Below are positions 32,764 through 41,452 of a DNA stretch of 64,000 nucleotides, in pieces. Numbering within the stretch: the stretch's first letter is position 1; the number at the start of each line of letters is the position of its first letter. The translations under genes were made by a program, and so were the position numbers. Source of the stretch: an uncultured Eubacteriales bacterium (GTDB taxonomy: Bacteria; Bacillota; Clostridia; Oscillospirales; Acutalibacteraceae); contig CAKSOL010000002.1 in assembly GCA_934477125.1 (NCBI GenBank), forward strand, positions 1-64,000. Reading direction: 5' to 3'. The notes below the pieces were generated by a model that had not been told where the DNA came from, ran no database searches, and saw nothing but the letters and a program-made list of their open reading frames with translations.

Positions 32764-33822
32764 GTGATTGATATTTCTGCTGTTGCTGATATCTGGAATC
32801 AGGTTTGGCCGTATCTTGTTGCAATCCTTTGCTTTTTGGTGCTTATCGTTATTCATGAATTCGGTCATTTTATCGCCGCAAAGCTTTTGGGAGTGCGGGT
32901 CAATGAGTTTTCCGTCGGGTTCGGACCTAAAATATTTTCCCGCCGGATAGGAGAAACTCAGTATAAGCTGTGCTGCGTGCCGTTCGGCGGATACTGCGCT
33001 ATGGAAGGCGAGGATGAAACCAGTGAGGACAGCCGCGCATTCTGCAATAAAAAGCCCTGGCGCAGATTTATAATAGTTGCGATGGGGGCAATCTTCAATC
33101 TGATTTTCGGACTTATTCTCATAGCAATTATTTTGGCTCCGCAGAAATATTTTGCAACAACAACGGTTGCGCAGTTTTCCGAAAATGCAAGCAGCCGGGA
33201 ATGCGGTCTTGAAATTGACGATAAAATCATCGCCGTTGACGGCAGGCATATTTTTTCAAGCCTTGATTTCGGTTATGCTATGACAAACGTTAAGGACGGG
33301 AAAATCGACATAACCGTTCGCCGCAATAATGAAAAAGTCGTTCTGAAGGACGTTGCGTTTGAAACAAGAAAGGACGGCGGTATTTCCTATCTTGTTATGG
33401 ATTTTAAATTTTACGGAAAGAAAAAAACCGTCGTGAGCTACTTTTCTCAGACGTTTAAAACCGCAGCGTCATACTGCGCCGTTATTTATCGCTCGCTTTT
33501 CGACCTTATAGCCGGGAAATACGGTATAAGCGCAGTTTCGGGACCGGTCGGAATAACCGCTCAGATAGGCTCGATAGCAAAGAACAGCCTTATGGATTTA
33601 CTGCCGATACTGGCGCTGATTTCGGTTAATTTGGGACTTTTCAATCTGCTTCCCGTTCCCGCTCTCGACGGCGGACGGCTGGTTTTCATACTGTTTGAAA
33701 TGATTTTCCGCAAGCCGGTTCCGAAACAGCGCGAGGCGATAGTTCATATAGTCGGATTGGTGGTTTTGCTGACGTTTATAGCGTTGGTTACGGTTAAGGA
33801 TATCTGGTCGCTTATAAGGTAG
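32764..33822 (+). CDS. rseP: RIP metalloprotease RseP/RasP
   Basis: This 352-residue site-2 protease cleaves membrane proteins such as anti-sigma factors and signal-peptide remnants. The zinc site is VIHEFGHFIAAKLLGV (HEFGH). A PDZ domain occupies about residues 125-215 (ECGLEIDDKIIAVDG), and the second metal element is NLLPVPALDGGRL. The last hydrophobic helices lie at about 270-350. The GTG start at 32764 directly follows an AGGG element with almost no spacing, so start efficiency may be low or a nearby start may be used. Its position between dxr and ispG is conserved in Clostridia. Confidence 0.95.
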   Translation: MIDISAVADIWNQVWPYLVAILCFLVLIVIHEFGHFIAAKLLGVRVNEFSVGFGPKIFSRRIGETQYKLCCVPFGGYCAMEGEDETSEDSRAFCNKKPWRRFIIVAMGAIFNLIFGLILIAIILAPQKYFATTTVAQFSENASSRECGLEIDDKIIAVDGRHIFSSLDFGYAMTNVKDGKIDITVRRNNEKVVLKDVAFETRKDGGISYLVMDFKFYGKKKTVVSYFSQTFKTAASYCAVIYRSLFDLIAGKYGISAVSGPVGITAQIGSIAKNSLMDLLPILALISVNLGLFNLLPVPALDGGRLVFILFEMIFRKPVPKQREAIVHIVGLVVLLTFIALVTVKDIWSLIR

Positions 33823-33830
33823 GAAAAGGG

Positions 33831-34883
33831 ATGTATAATAATCAGACTACACGCCGCGTGTTTGCCGGAAAAACGGCTATCGGCGGCGGTTCTAAAATAA
33901 CGGTTCAGTCAATGCTTAATGCTCCGGCGCATAATATTGACGGAAATGTAAGGCAGGCTCAGTCTCTTGAAAGGGCAGGCTGTGAAATTCTCAGAATATC
34001 CGTTCCTGATAAAGAAACTCTAAAAACCCTTGAGGCAGTAAAAAACGCCGTTGAAATACCGATAGTCGCCGATATCCATTTTGATTGGCGACTTGCGGTT
34101 GAAAGCGTTTTTGCCGGGGCGGATAAAATCCGGATAAATCCCGGAAATATCGGGGACGATGACCGCGTCAGAAAGGTTGCCGGAGTCTGCCGCGAGCATA
34201 ATATTCCGATAAGAATAGGCGTTAATTCCGGCTCCCTTGAAAAACATATTCTTGAAAAATACGGTTCTCCGACGCCGGAGGCTATGGTTGAAAGCGGAAT
34301 GTATCATATATCTCTGCTTGAAAAGTGCGATTTCAACGATATCGTGCTTTCCCTTAAATCGTCCGATACCGCGAGAATGTATAAAGCGTATGTTCTCGCC
34401 GCCGAAAAATGCCCTTATCCGCTTCATCTCGGAGTAACCGAGGCGGGAACACGCCGTCTCGGAGTCATAAAATCCGCCGCCGGAATAGGCGGACTTTTAC
34501 TTCGCGGAATAGGCGATACCGTTCGTATTTCTCTGACGGACGACCCCGAACGCGAGGTTGAAGCGGCAAAGGAGCTTTTGCAGGCATTAGGTTTAAGGCA
34601 GGGCGGCGTAAGGTTTGTTTCCTGCCCGACCTGCGGCAGAACCAAAATAGACCTGATAGGTATTGCAAACGAGACTGAACGCAGACTGCGCGGTATAGAT
34701 AAGGATATAACAGTTGCTGTTATGGGCTGCGTTGTCAACGGACCGGGAGAGGCGAAAGAGGCAGACATAGGGATCGCCGGCGGCGACGGCTGCGGAGTTA
34801 TTTTCAAAAACGGAGAAATTCTGAGAAAGGTTCCGGAGGAACGTCTCATTGACGAGCTGTTTGCAGAAATAGAAAAAATGTAA
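33831..34883 (+). CDS. ispG: (E)-4-hydroxy-3-methylbut-2-enyl-diphosphate synthase
   Basis: This 350-residue iron-sulfur enzyme converts MEcPP to HMBPP, the penultimate MEP pathway step. The TIM barrel begins TRRVFAGKTAIGGGSKITVQ SM-type; the signature VADIHFDWRLA and KIRINPGNIG follow. The 4Fe-4S cysteines lie in FVSCPTCGRTKIDL and in MGCVVNGPGEAKEADIGIAG. The short 350-residue form lacks the plant insert. ATG 33831 is 9 bases after rseP behind AGGAAAAGGG. With dxr it makes two MEP pathway genes in this operon. Confidence 0.97.
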   Translation: MYNNQTTRRVFAGKTAIGGGSKITVQSMLNAPAHNIDGNVRQAQSLERAGCEILRISVPDKETLKTLEAVKNAVEIPIVADIHFDWRLAVESVFAGADKIRINPGNIGDDDRVRKVAGVCREHNIPIRIGVNSGSLEKHILEKYGSPTPEAMVESGMYHISLLEKCDFNDIVLSLKSSDTARMYKAYVLAAEKCPYPLHLGVTEAGTRRLGVIKSAAGIGGLLLRGIGDTVRISLTDDPEREVEAAKELLQALGLRQGGVRFVSCPTCGRTKIDLIGIANETERRLRGIDKDITVAVMGCVVNGPGEAKEADIGIAGGDGCGVIFKNGEILRKVPEERLIDELFAEIEKM

Positions 34884-34896
34884 AAAAGGAGTCGGA

Positions 34897-37800
34897 TTGT
34901 TAAAAATGCCATCGTTCGGAGTATTATTCGAGGGTATGACCGATAACGCGGATATATCGGCAGCAAGCGTTGTTTCCTGCTCGCTTGATACCGAGCGGCG
35001 CTCACTTAATGCGGAGCTTTCCTGCAATACGTATATTCCGCGCGGGGAACAGCTGAAGGCAAAAAGGAATATAGAGGGTGTGCTGAGACTTAACGGCTGC
35101 ACCCTTAAATTCAGATTTCCGCCGGAGAGCCTGTGTGCAGAAGCCTGCGCGGATATAACTGCGGAGATTAAAACCCATAATGCGGTTCTGAACGGCTATT
35201 TTAACGAGGCTGAATACATACTTAACGGCGATAATGTTGAAATAACGCTTAAATACGGCGGTCTTACAAGCGTTCTTGAGAGCGGATACGAAAAGGAATT
35301 TATAAATTCCGTGAGAAATTATTTCTCGCGCGGTATTACCGTGAGCTTTGCCGGTCAGACCGAGGATGTCGAAATGCTTCCTCCGCCGCCCGAAGAGGCT
35401 CCGCCGATGCCGCAAAACGACGCGCCGCCCGTAAAGCGTTCCGACAGCGGAGCGCCCGCTGCGCCGAAAAAGGAGATAAAATTCGCACAGCGCGCCGAAC
35501 GCCCCGAAAACGGCGTTGTTTATCTTGATAATCCGCAGGTGTTTTACGGTAACAGAATTGATAATCATACCAAGCCGATGATAAATATTACCGAGGACGA
35601 CAAGCGTGTCTGCTGCTGGGGCGAGGTTTTCGGCTATGAGGTTCGCTCAATAAATACCCGCCGCGGCGAAATGAATATTGTTGAATTTTCGTTCAGTGAT
35701 TATACCAATTCGCTTTCGGTTTCTATGTTTATCGACCCGAAACGTATGGGAAGTATAGCTCCGATAAAGAACGGCGCGTTTATCCTTATGAATGCAAGCT
35801 ATGAGTTCGATAATTTCAAAAAGAGCTTTATGGTTAAGGTGAACCGGGGAGACTCAATCGCCCTGCTTCAGAAATACGAGGAAACCGACGATTATCCCGA
35901 CGGCCGCCGGGTTGAGCTGCATTGCCATACCAATATGTCGGCAAAGGATGCGGTATCGTCGGCTGAGGATATCATAAATCAGGCGTATAAATGGGGACAT
36001 AAGGCGATAGCCATAACCGACCACGGTGTTGTTCAGTCATATCCTGCGGCGGCAGCGGCAGTTAAGGGAATATGTAAATCCGGCGGAGAATTCAAGGTGA
36101 TTTACGGTGTTGAGGGATACTTTGTTGACGATACCTTAAACGATATTTCCGGTATGAACAACAAACAGATAGGTAAAATCCGATACCATCAGATAATTCT
36201 TGTTAAAAATCTTATCGGTCTTAAAAACCTTTATAAGTTAGTCAGCGAGGCTCATCTTCACGATTTTCACGGCAAGCCCATAACCCTGCGCAGTAAGCTC
36301 GACTCTATGCGCGAGGGACTTATTTTGGGCTCTGCCTGCGAACAGGGAGAGCTGTTCAGAGCGATTGTTGAGGGCAAGCCGCATGAGGAGCTTGTCAGAA
36401 TAGCCTCGTATTATGATTATCTTGAAATTCAGCCGCTCGGAAATAATGCGTTTATGATAAGAGAATCGTCTTTGCCGGATAAGGTCGATAAGAAAACCGG
36501 CGCGATAACCCCAAATCCTCACCGTCATGTTACCTCAAACGAGGTGCTGAAGGATTTCAACCGCCAGGTTTTGGCTCTCGGCGACGAGCTCGGAAAGCCG
36601 GTTGTCGCAACGGGAGACGTTCATTTTCTGCATCGCAGCGACGATATTATCCGTAAAATTCTTCTTGCGGGTCAGGGCTTTGATGATTTCGATAATCAGG
36701 CTCCTCTTTATCTTAAAAGTACTGCGGAAATGCTCGGAGATTTCGATTATCTCGGCGGGCGCGCACGCGAGGTCGTTATAGATAATCCGAATAAAATAGC
36801 CGATATGATAGATGATGACGTTATCCCCGTTCCGGAGGGGAATTATCCGCCGGTTATCGAGGGCTCTGACGACCTGCTTAGAAATATCTGCTGGGATAAC
36901 GCCCATAAGAAATACGGCGATCCTGTGCCGGAAATAGTTGAAAAACGGCTTAATAAGGAGCTTAATTCGATTATCAATAACGGATTTTCCATAATGTATA
37001 TTTCAGCTCAAAAGCTGGTTGCATACAGCGAGGCAAACGGCTATCTTGTCGGCTCGCGAGGCTCTGTCGGCTCGTCGTTCGTCGCGACTATGGCGGGAAT
37101 TTCCGAGGTTAATCCTTTGGCGCCGCATTATGTCTGCCCGAAATGCTGCCACAGCGAGTTCTTTACCGACGGTTCGGTCGGTTCGGGCTTTGACCTGCCC
37201 GAAAAGAACTGCCCCGAATGCGGAACTCCGATGAACCGTGACGGTCACGATATCCCGTTTGAAACCTTCCTCGGCTTTAAGGGCGATAAGGTTCCTGATA
37301 TAGACCTTAACTTTTCGGATGAATACCAGACTGCGGTTCAGAAATACACCGAAACGCTGTTCGGCAGGGAAAATGTATTTAAGGCGGGAACAATTTCAAC
37401 GATTGCCGAAAAAACGGCATACGGCTTTGCAAAGGCTTATGCCGAGAAAAAGGGAATTACATTAAGTCCGGCTGAGCTTGACCGCCTTGCCAAAAAAGTT
37501 GAGGCGGCGAAAATCAAAACAACGACCGGTCAGCATCCTGCCGGAATGATAGTCGTTCCCAGAACCCATACAATTTACGATTTCTGCCCGATACAGCATC
37601 CGGCGGATGACGTTAATTCCGATGTTATAACGACTCATTTCGATTTCCATTCTATTCACGATACCATCCTGAAGCTCGACGAGCTTGGTCACGTTGTTCC
37701 GACTACATATAAGTATCTTGAGGAATATACCGGAATACCGGTCAACGATATTTCAATGAGCGACCCCGCGGTTTACAGCCTGTTTACCTCAACCGAGGCG

Positions 37801-38745
37801 CTTGGAGTAACTCCCGATGAAATTGATTCAAAAACGGGTACCTACTGCATACCGGAGTTCGGAACAAGCTTTGTCCGGGGAATGCTGCTTGACTGTAAGC
37901 CACGCAATTTCGCCGACCTGCTCCAGATTTCAGGTCTTTCACACGGTACTGATGTTTGGCTCGGAAACGCTAAGGATTTGATTGATAACGGTACCTGCAC
38001 GATTTCTGAGGTTATCGGAACGCGTGATAACATAATGGTTTACCTTATCCATAAGGGTATGGATGAGGGACGCGCCTTCAAGATAACCGAAACGGTCCGT
38101 AAGGGACTTGTTGCAAAGGGTAAGGTTTCAAAAGAGGACTGGGCAAAAATGGAGGACGATATGCGCGCGGTCGGAGTACCGGAATGGTATATCGGCTCCT
38201 GCTATAAAATCAAGTATATGTTCCCTAAGGCTCATGCCGCTGCCTATGTTATCTCGGCTCTGCGGCTCGCCTGGTATAAGGTGCATAAGCCGCTTGAATT
38301 TTACTGTGCTTATTTTACCGCCCGTCCGGACGATGTTGATGTTCCTACGATAATTCAGGGACACGAGGCTGTCCGCAGAAAAATTACCGAAATCCGCTCA
38401 AAGGGACGCGAAGCCGGGCAAAAGGAGTTGGATGTCTGCGATAACCTTTTGATATTTAACGAGATGATGAGCCGCGGAATAGGCGTTCTGCCGATTGATA
38501 TTAACCATTCTCACGCTATGAAGTATGTTCCGGAAAACGGAAAAATGCGGTTGCCGTTCGGCTCGCTTTCCGGTGTAGGCTCAAAGGCGGCATACTCTAT
38601 CTATGAGGCGGCTCAAAAGGGCGAATTTGTATCCCGCGAGGATTTTGCGCTCCAGGCAGGCGTTTCAAAAACTATAATTCAGAATCTTGCTGACCTCGGC
38701 GCGCTCGGCGAGCTGCCGGACACAAACCAGATAACAATGTTCTGA
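34897..38745 (+). CDS. polC: PolC-type DNA polymerase III alpha subunit lacking the exonuclease domain
   Basis: This is the replicative polymerase of low-GC Gram-positives, but at 1282 residues it is about 155 shorter than B. subtilis PolC. Order: N-terminal region (1-175), Pro/Ala-rich linker (175-205), OB fold (about 225-325), PHP (337-600), polymerase core with catalytic D801 and D803 (VPDIDLNF), a C4 zinc site (C747, C750, C772, C775) and a terminal clamp-binding QITMF. The DEDD proofreading exonuclease normally inserted within PHP is absent: after VDD (410-412) a 16-residue linker goes straight to RYHQIILVKN. All nine PHP ligands are present (H342, H344, D351, H376, E406, H431, C481, D574, H576). 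TTG 34897 follows AGGAG; ATG 34906 is an alternative. Confidence 0.97.
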   Translation: MLKMPSFGVLFEGMTDNADISAASVVSCSLDTERRSLNAELSCNTYIPRGEQLKAKRNIEGVLRLNGCTLKFRFPPESLCAEACADITAEIKTHNAVLNGYFNEAEYILNGDNVEITLKYGGLTSVLESGYEKEFINSVRNYFSRGITVSFAGQTEDVEMLPPPPEEAPPMPQNDAPPVKRSDSGAPAAPKKEIKFAQRAERPENGVVYLDNPQVFYGNRIDNHTKPMINITEDDKRVCCWGEVFGYEVRSINTRRGEMNIVEFSFSDYTNSLSVSMFIDPKRMGSIAPIKNGAFILMNASYEFDNFKKSFMVKVNRGDSIALLQKYEETDDYPDGRRVELHCHTNMSAKDAVSSAEDIINQAYKWGHKAIAITDHGVVQSYPAAAAAVKGICKSGGEFKVIYGVEGYFVDDTLNDISGMNNKQIGKIRYHQIILVKNLIGLKNLYKLVSEAHLHDFHGKPITLRSKLDSMREGLILGSACEQGELFRAIVEGKPHEELVRIASYYDYLEIQPLGNNAFMIRESSLPDKVDKKTGAITPNPHRHVTSNEVLKDFNRQVLALGDELGKPVVATGDVHFLHRSDDIIRKILLAGQGFDDFDNQAPLYLKSTAEMLGDFDYLGGRAREVVIDNPNKIADMIDDDVIPVPEGNYPPVIEGSDDLLRNICWDNAHKKYGDPVPEIVEKRLNKELNSIINNGFSIMYISAQKLVAYSEANGYLVGSRGSVGSSFVATMAGISEVNPLAPHYVCPKCCHSEFFTDGSVGSGFDLPEKNCPECGTPMNRDGHDIPFETFLGFKGDKVPDIDLNFSDEYQTAVQKYTETLFGRENVFKAGTISTIAEKTAYGFAKAYAEKKGITLSPAELDRLAKKVEAAKIKTTTGQHPAGMIVVPRTHTIYDFCPIQHPADDVNSDVITTHFDFHSIHDTILKLDELGHVVPTTYKYLEEYTGIPVNDISMSDPAVYSLFTSTEALGVTPDEIDSKTGTYCIPEFGTSFVRGMLLDCKPRNFADLLQISGLSHGTDVWLGNAKDLIDNGTCTISEVIGTRDNIMVYLIHKGMDEGRAFKITETVRKGLVAKGKVSKEDWAKMEDDMRAVGVPEWYIGSCYKIKYMFPKAHAAAYVISALRLAWYKVHKPLEFYCAYFTARPDDVDVPTIIQGHEAVRRKITEIRSKGREAGQKELDVCDNLLIFNEMMSRGIGVLPIDINHSHAMKYVPENGKMRLPFGSLSGVGSKAAYSIYEAAQKGEFVSREDFALQAGVSKTIIQNLADLGALGELPDTNQITMF

Positions 38746-38746
38746 T

Positions 38747-38796
38747 AAAAAAATACAGCCTTGCGGCTTGAATTCAGCTGCAAGGCTGTATTTTTT
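38747..38796. terminator. Bidirectional terminator between polC and galK
   Basis: Long stem AAAAATACAGCCTTGC (38749-38764) / GCAAGGCTGTATTTTT (38780-38795) with a 15-base loop, A-rich on the left and T-rich on the right. It serves both converging genes. Confidence 0.9.
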
Positions 38797-38797
38797 A

Positions 38798-40072
38798 TTA
38801 TTCTTTAATTTCGTACCCTCCGACCGGACGAATACTGATTGGAACGCAGCTGCCTGCGCCGAAAACCTTTTCTATCATTGCGCGGTAATCGCTGAATTTC
38901 TCATTCGGAATATAGCATTGAACCGTTCCGGCAAAACCGCCGCCGTGAACCCGGCAGGCGCCGCTGCCGCCCAGGAAATCCTCGGTCAGAGCAATCGCAA
39001 GCGAAAGACCCTGCTCAGAGCAGTTTGATGTTGAATACAGGTTTTGCAGGAATTTATAGGACGATTCGCCCGAAGCGGTTACAAGTTTCAGAAACTCCTC
39101 GAAATTCCCGGATTTCAGCGCTTTGCGCTGCTCACCGACCCGCCTGTTTTCATTAAAGAAGTGGAGCGCGCGAAGTATTGCGCGGTCGCCGCAGCGGCTG
39201 CGCAGCATAGCCAGCTCCGAACGGAATTTATCCTCGGAAGCGTCTCTTAAATATTCTTTTCCGAGAGCCTCGCTGATTTTTCTGCATTCAAGCGTTATGT
39301 CGGCATAATCCTGAGTAAGATCCGCGTGATTTCCGCCTGTGTCAACAACGCAGAGCGTGTAGCCGAAACGGTGTATGTCAAGGTCTATTTTCTCAATTTC
39401 GGGGTTTGCAGGGTCGTTGAAATCCGCATATGTGAATCCTCCGACCGAGCTTGCCATCTGATCCAAAAGTCCGCAGGGCTTTCCGAAATATTCGCGCTCG
39501 GCAAACTGTGAGTATTTTGCTATGGAAACGGCGTCCGCCGCAGAATTGTTGAACAACCCGTTTATGATGTTTGAAACAAGAACCTCAAATGCGGCAGAGG
39601 AGGAAAGCCCCGAACCTTTGAGAACGTTTGAGGTGGTATATGCGTCAAAACCGCCGATTTCGTAACCGTTGTTGCGGAACGCGGCGCAGACTCCGCGTAT
39701 TAACGCGGCGGCGCGTCCGTTTTCCTCGCGCTTAACATCAAGCTCGCGTATATCGATTTCGTCCATAGGATATCCCTCGGACTTAATGCGAACGGTATTT
39801 CCGCCGTTTGCGCATACAACCGCTATTACATCCAAATCAACGCTTCCTGCTAAAACGCAGCCGTGCTGATGGTCGGTATGGTTGCCTCCGATTTCGGTAC
39901 GTCCCGGCGCGGAAAACAGCCGTATTCCGTCGCGCTCGCCGTAAAGCTCTGAAAATGAGTCGCAGGCGGCAGTATAGCGGCTCTGCGCCGCCGCAGCGTC
40001 ACCGTAAAGCATATTGAAATCACGGTCAAATTTTCCGGCGGATATTTTTTCCTTTGTCTCTCGGATATTCAT
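38798..40072 (-). CDS. galK: Galactokinase
   Basis: This 424-residue GHMP kinase phosphorylates galactose at C1 with ATP, first committed step of the Leloir pathway. Motifs are the sugar-binding SAPGRTEIGGNHTDHQHG near residue 54, the ATP loop LKGSGLSSSAAFEV, and the third GHMP motif GSGACRVHGGGFAGTVQCY. It is about 30 residues longer than E. coli GalK, as is common in Clostridia. Start ATG 40072 has AAGGTGA upstream. It follows ackA by 19 bases, so the two are co-transcribed; no galT, galE or mutarotase is in the immediate unit. Confidence 0.95.
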   Translation of the reverse strand: MNIRETKEKISAGKFDRDFNMLYGDAAAAQSRYTAACDSFSELYGERDGIRLFSAPGRTEIGGNHTDHQHGCVLAGSVDLDVIAVVCANGGNTVRIKSEGYPMDEIDIRELDVKREENGRAAALIRGVCAAFRNNGYEIGGFDAYTTSNVLKGSGLSSSAAFEVLVSNIINGLFNNSAADAVSIAKYSQFAEREYFGKPCGLLDQMASSVGGFTYADFNDPANPEIEKIDLDIHRFGYTLCVVDTGGNHADLTQDYADITLECRKISEALGKEYLRDASEDKFRSELAMLRSRCGDRAILRALHFFNENRRVGEQRKALKSGNFEEFLKLVTASGESSYKFLQNLYSTSNCSEQGLSLAIALTEDFLGGSGACRVHGGGFAGTVQCYIPNEKFSDYRAMIEKVFGAGSCVPISIRPVGGYEIKE

Positions 40073-40091
40073 ATTAAATCACCTTAAAGAT

Positions 40092-41288
40092 TTATTTTGA
40101 GATAAGAGCGAGAGTATCGCGTGCGATAGCAAGCTCTTCGTTGGTCGGGATAACGTAAATGTCAACAGCGCTGTCGTCGGTTGAGATTTTAACCTCCTCG
40201 CCGCGCAGCTTATTCTTCTCGGCGTCTATTTTAACATTCATAAATCCGAGATTTTCGCAGACATATCCTCTCAGCTCAGGATCGTTTTCTCCTATTCCGC
40301 CGGTAAAGGCTATGGCGTCAACTCCGTTCATAGCCGCGATATATGAGCCGACAAATTTAAGTATCTCGTACCTCTGCATTTCAATGGCAAGCTTAGCGCG
40401 GGTGTTGCCCGCCTGAGCCGCCGCGCCGACATCGCGGTTGTCGTTTGAAACTCCCGAAATTCCGAGAACGCCGGATCTCTTGTTGCATATAGTGTTGACA
40501 TCCTCCGGAGAAAGGTTTTCCTTTTCGGCTATATATGTAAGCGCTGAGGGGTCGAGCGTCCCCGAACGTGTCCCCATCATAAATCCGTCGAGCGGGGTGA
40601 AGCCCATAGAGGTATCAACGCATACGCCGTCTTTGATGGCAGTTATTGAGCATCCGTTTCCGAGATGGCAGGTTATGAGCTTTAATTCTTTCTTAGGCTT
40701 TCCCTCAAGAACGGCAAGACGGTCGCTTACAAAGCGGTGCGACGTTCCGTGCGCACCGTAGCGGCGAACCTGATATTTTTCGTAATATTCATAGGGCAGG
40801 GGATACATATAAGCCTTCGGCGGCATCGTCTGATGGAACGAGGTGTCAAAAACCGCCGCCTGTGGTATATCCTTGCCGAAGGTGTCTATGCAGGCGCGTA
40901 TTCCGAGAACGTTCGCCGGATTATGAAGCGGGGCAAGACCGCTGAGAGAATCGATTTCCGCAAGCACCTTATCGTCTATCAGGCAGGAATCCTTGAAAAT
41001 GCTACCGCCCTGAACTATTCTGTGGCCGATAGCCGATATTTCGTCAAACGAATCGATAACCTTAGCTTCGCTTTTCGTCATAGCGTAAACAACCGCCTGA
41101 AAAGCCTCGCTGTGAGTCGGCATAGGAGTTTCGGCACTGTATGTTCTTCCGTCGGCAGCCTTGTGCTTGATTGCTCCCGTAACTCCGATTCGCTCGCAAA
41201 GACCCTTTGCAAGAACAGTTTCGTTTTCCATATCAATCAACTGGTATTTAAGCGAAGAACTTCCTGCATTAACAACAAAAATTTTCAT
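40092..41288 (-). CDS. ackA: Acetate kinase
   Basis: This 398-residue enzyme transfers phosphate between acetyl phosphate and ADP, giving ATP and acetate in fermentation. It has the ASKHA fold: VNAGSSSLKYQL at the N-terminus (residues 4-15), VFDTSFHQTMPPKAYMYPLP, YGAHGTSHRFV, LITCHLGNGCSI, and the second-half nucleotide site AFTGGIGEN near the end. ATG 41288 is preferred over an in-frame upstream extension because AGGGGAAAACTA precedes it. A promoter lies 109 bases upstream. Usually pta is adjacent; it is not here. tmcAL lies divergently, a pairing seen in many Firmicutes. Confidence 0.97.
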   Translation of the reverse strand: MKIFVVNAGSSSLKYQLIDMENETVLAKGLCERIGVTGAIKHKAADGRTYSAETPMPTHSEAFQAVVYAMTKSEAKVIDSFDEISAIGHRIVQGGSIFKDSCLIDDKVLAEIDSLSGLAPLHNPANVLGIRACIDTFGKDIPQAAVFDTSFHQTMPPKAYMYPLPYEYYEKYQVRRYGAHGTSHRFVSDRLAVLEGKPKKELKLITCHLGNGCSITAIKDGVCVDTSMGFTPLDGFMMGTRSGTLDPSALTYIAEKENLSPEDVNTICNKRSGVLGISGVSNDNRDVGAAAQAGNTRAKLAIEMQRYEILKFVGSYIAAMNGVDAIAFTGGIGENDPELRGYVCENLGFMNVKIDAEKNKLRGEEVKISTDDSAVDIYVIPTNEELAIARDTLALISK

Positions 41289-41396
41289 TAGTTTTCCCCT
41301 TTTCTCTTGAAGAAACCGACGAAATATGTTAAAATCAGAATGCTCGTCGGCATTTATGCGCGTCAGCGTGTATCCGGCGCATATCTTATACAATAT

Positions 41397-41425
41397 ATAA
41401 TACTTTATTCTTATGCCGATTTCAA
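41397..41425 (-). promoter_or_regulatory. Sigma-A promoter of ackA-galK
   Basis: On the minus strand TTGAAA (41425-41420), a 17-base spacer and TATTAT (41402-41397). It leaves a leader of about 100 bases; no riboswitch was recognised in it. Confidence 0.6.
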
Positions 41426-41452
41426 GTGTTTTTTAAGTGCGGGGGTGAGAAA

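Noticed and set aside
34897..38745. Exonuclease loss explained by a frameshift or split gene
   Set aside because: The reading frame is continuous, the junction is in a natural PHP loop, and flanking residues align without disruption.
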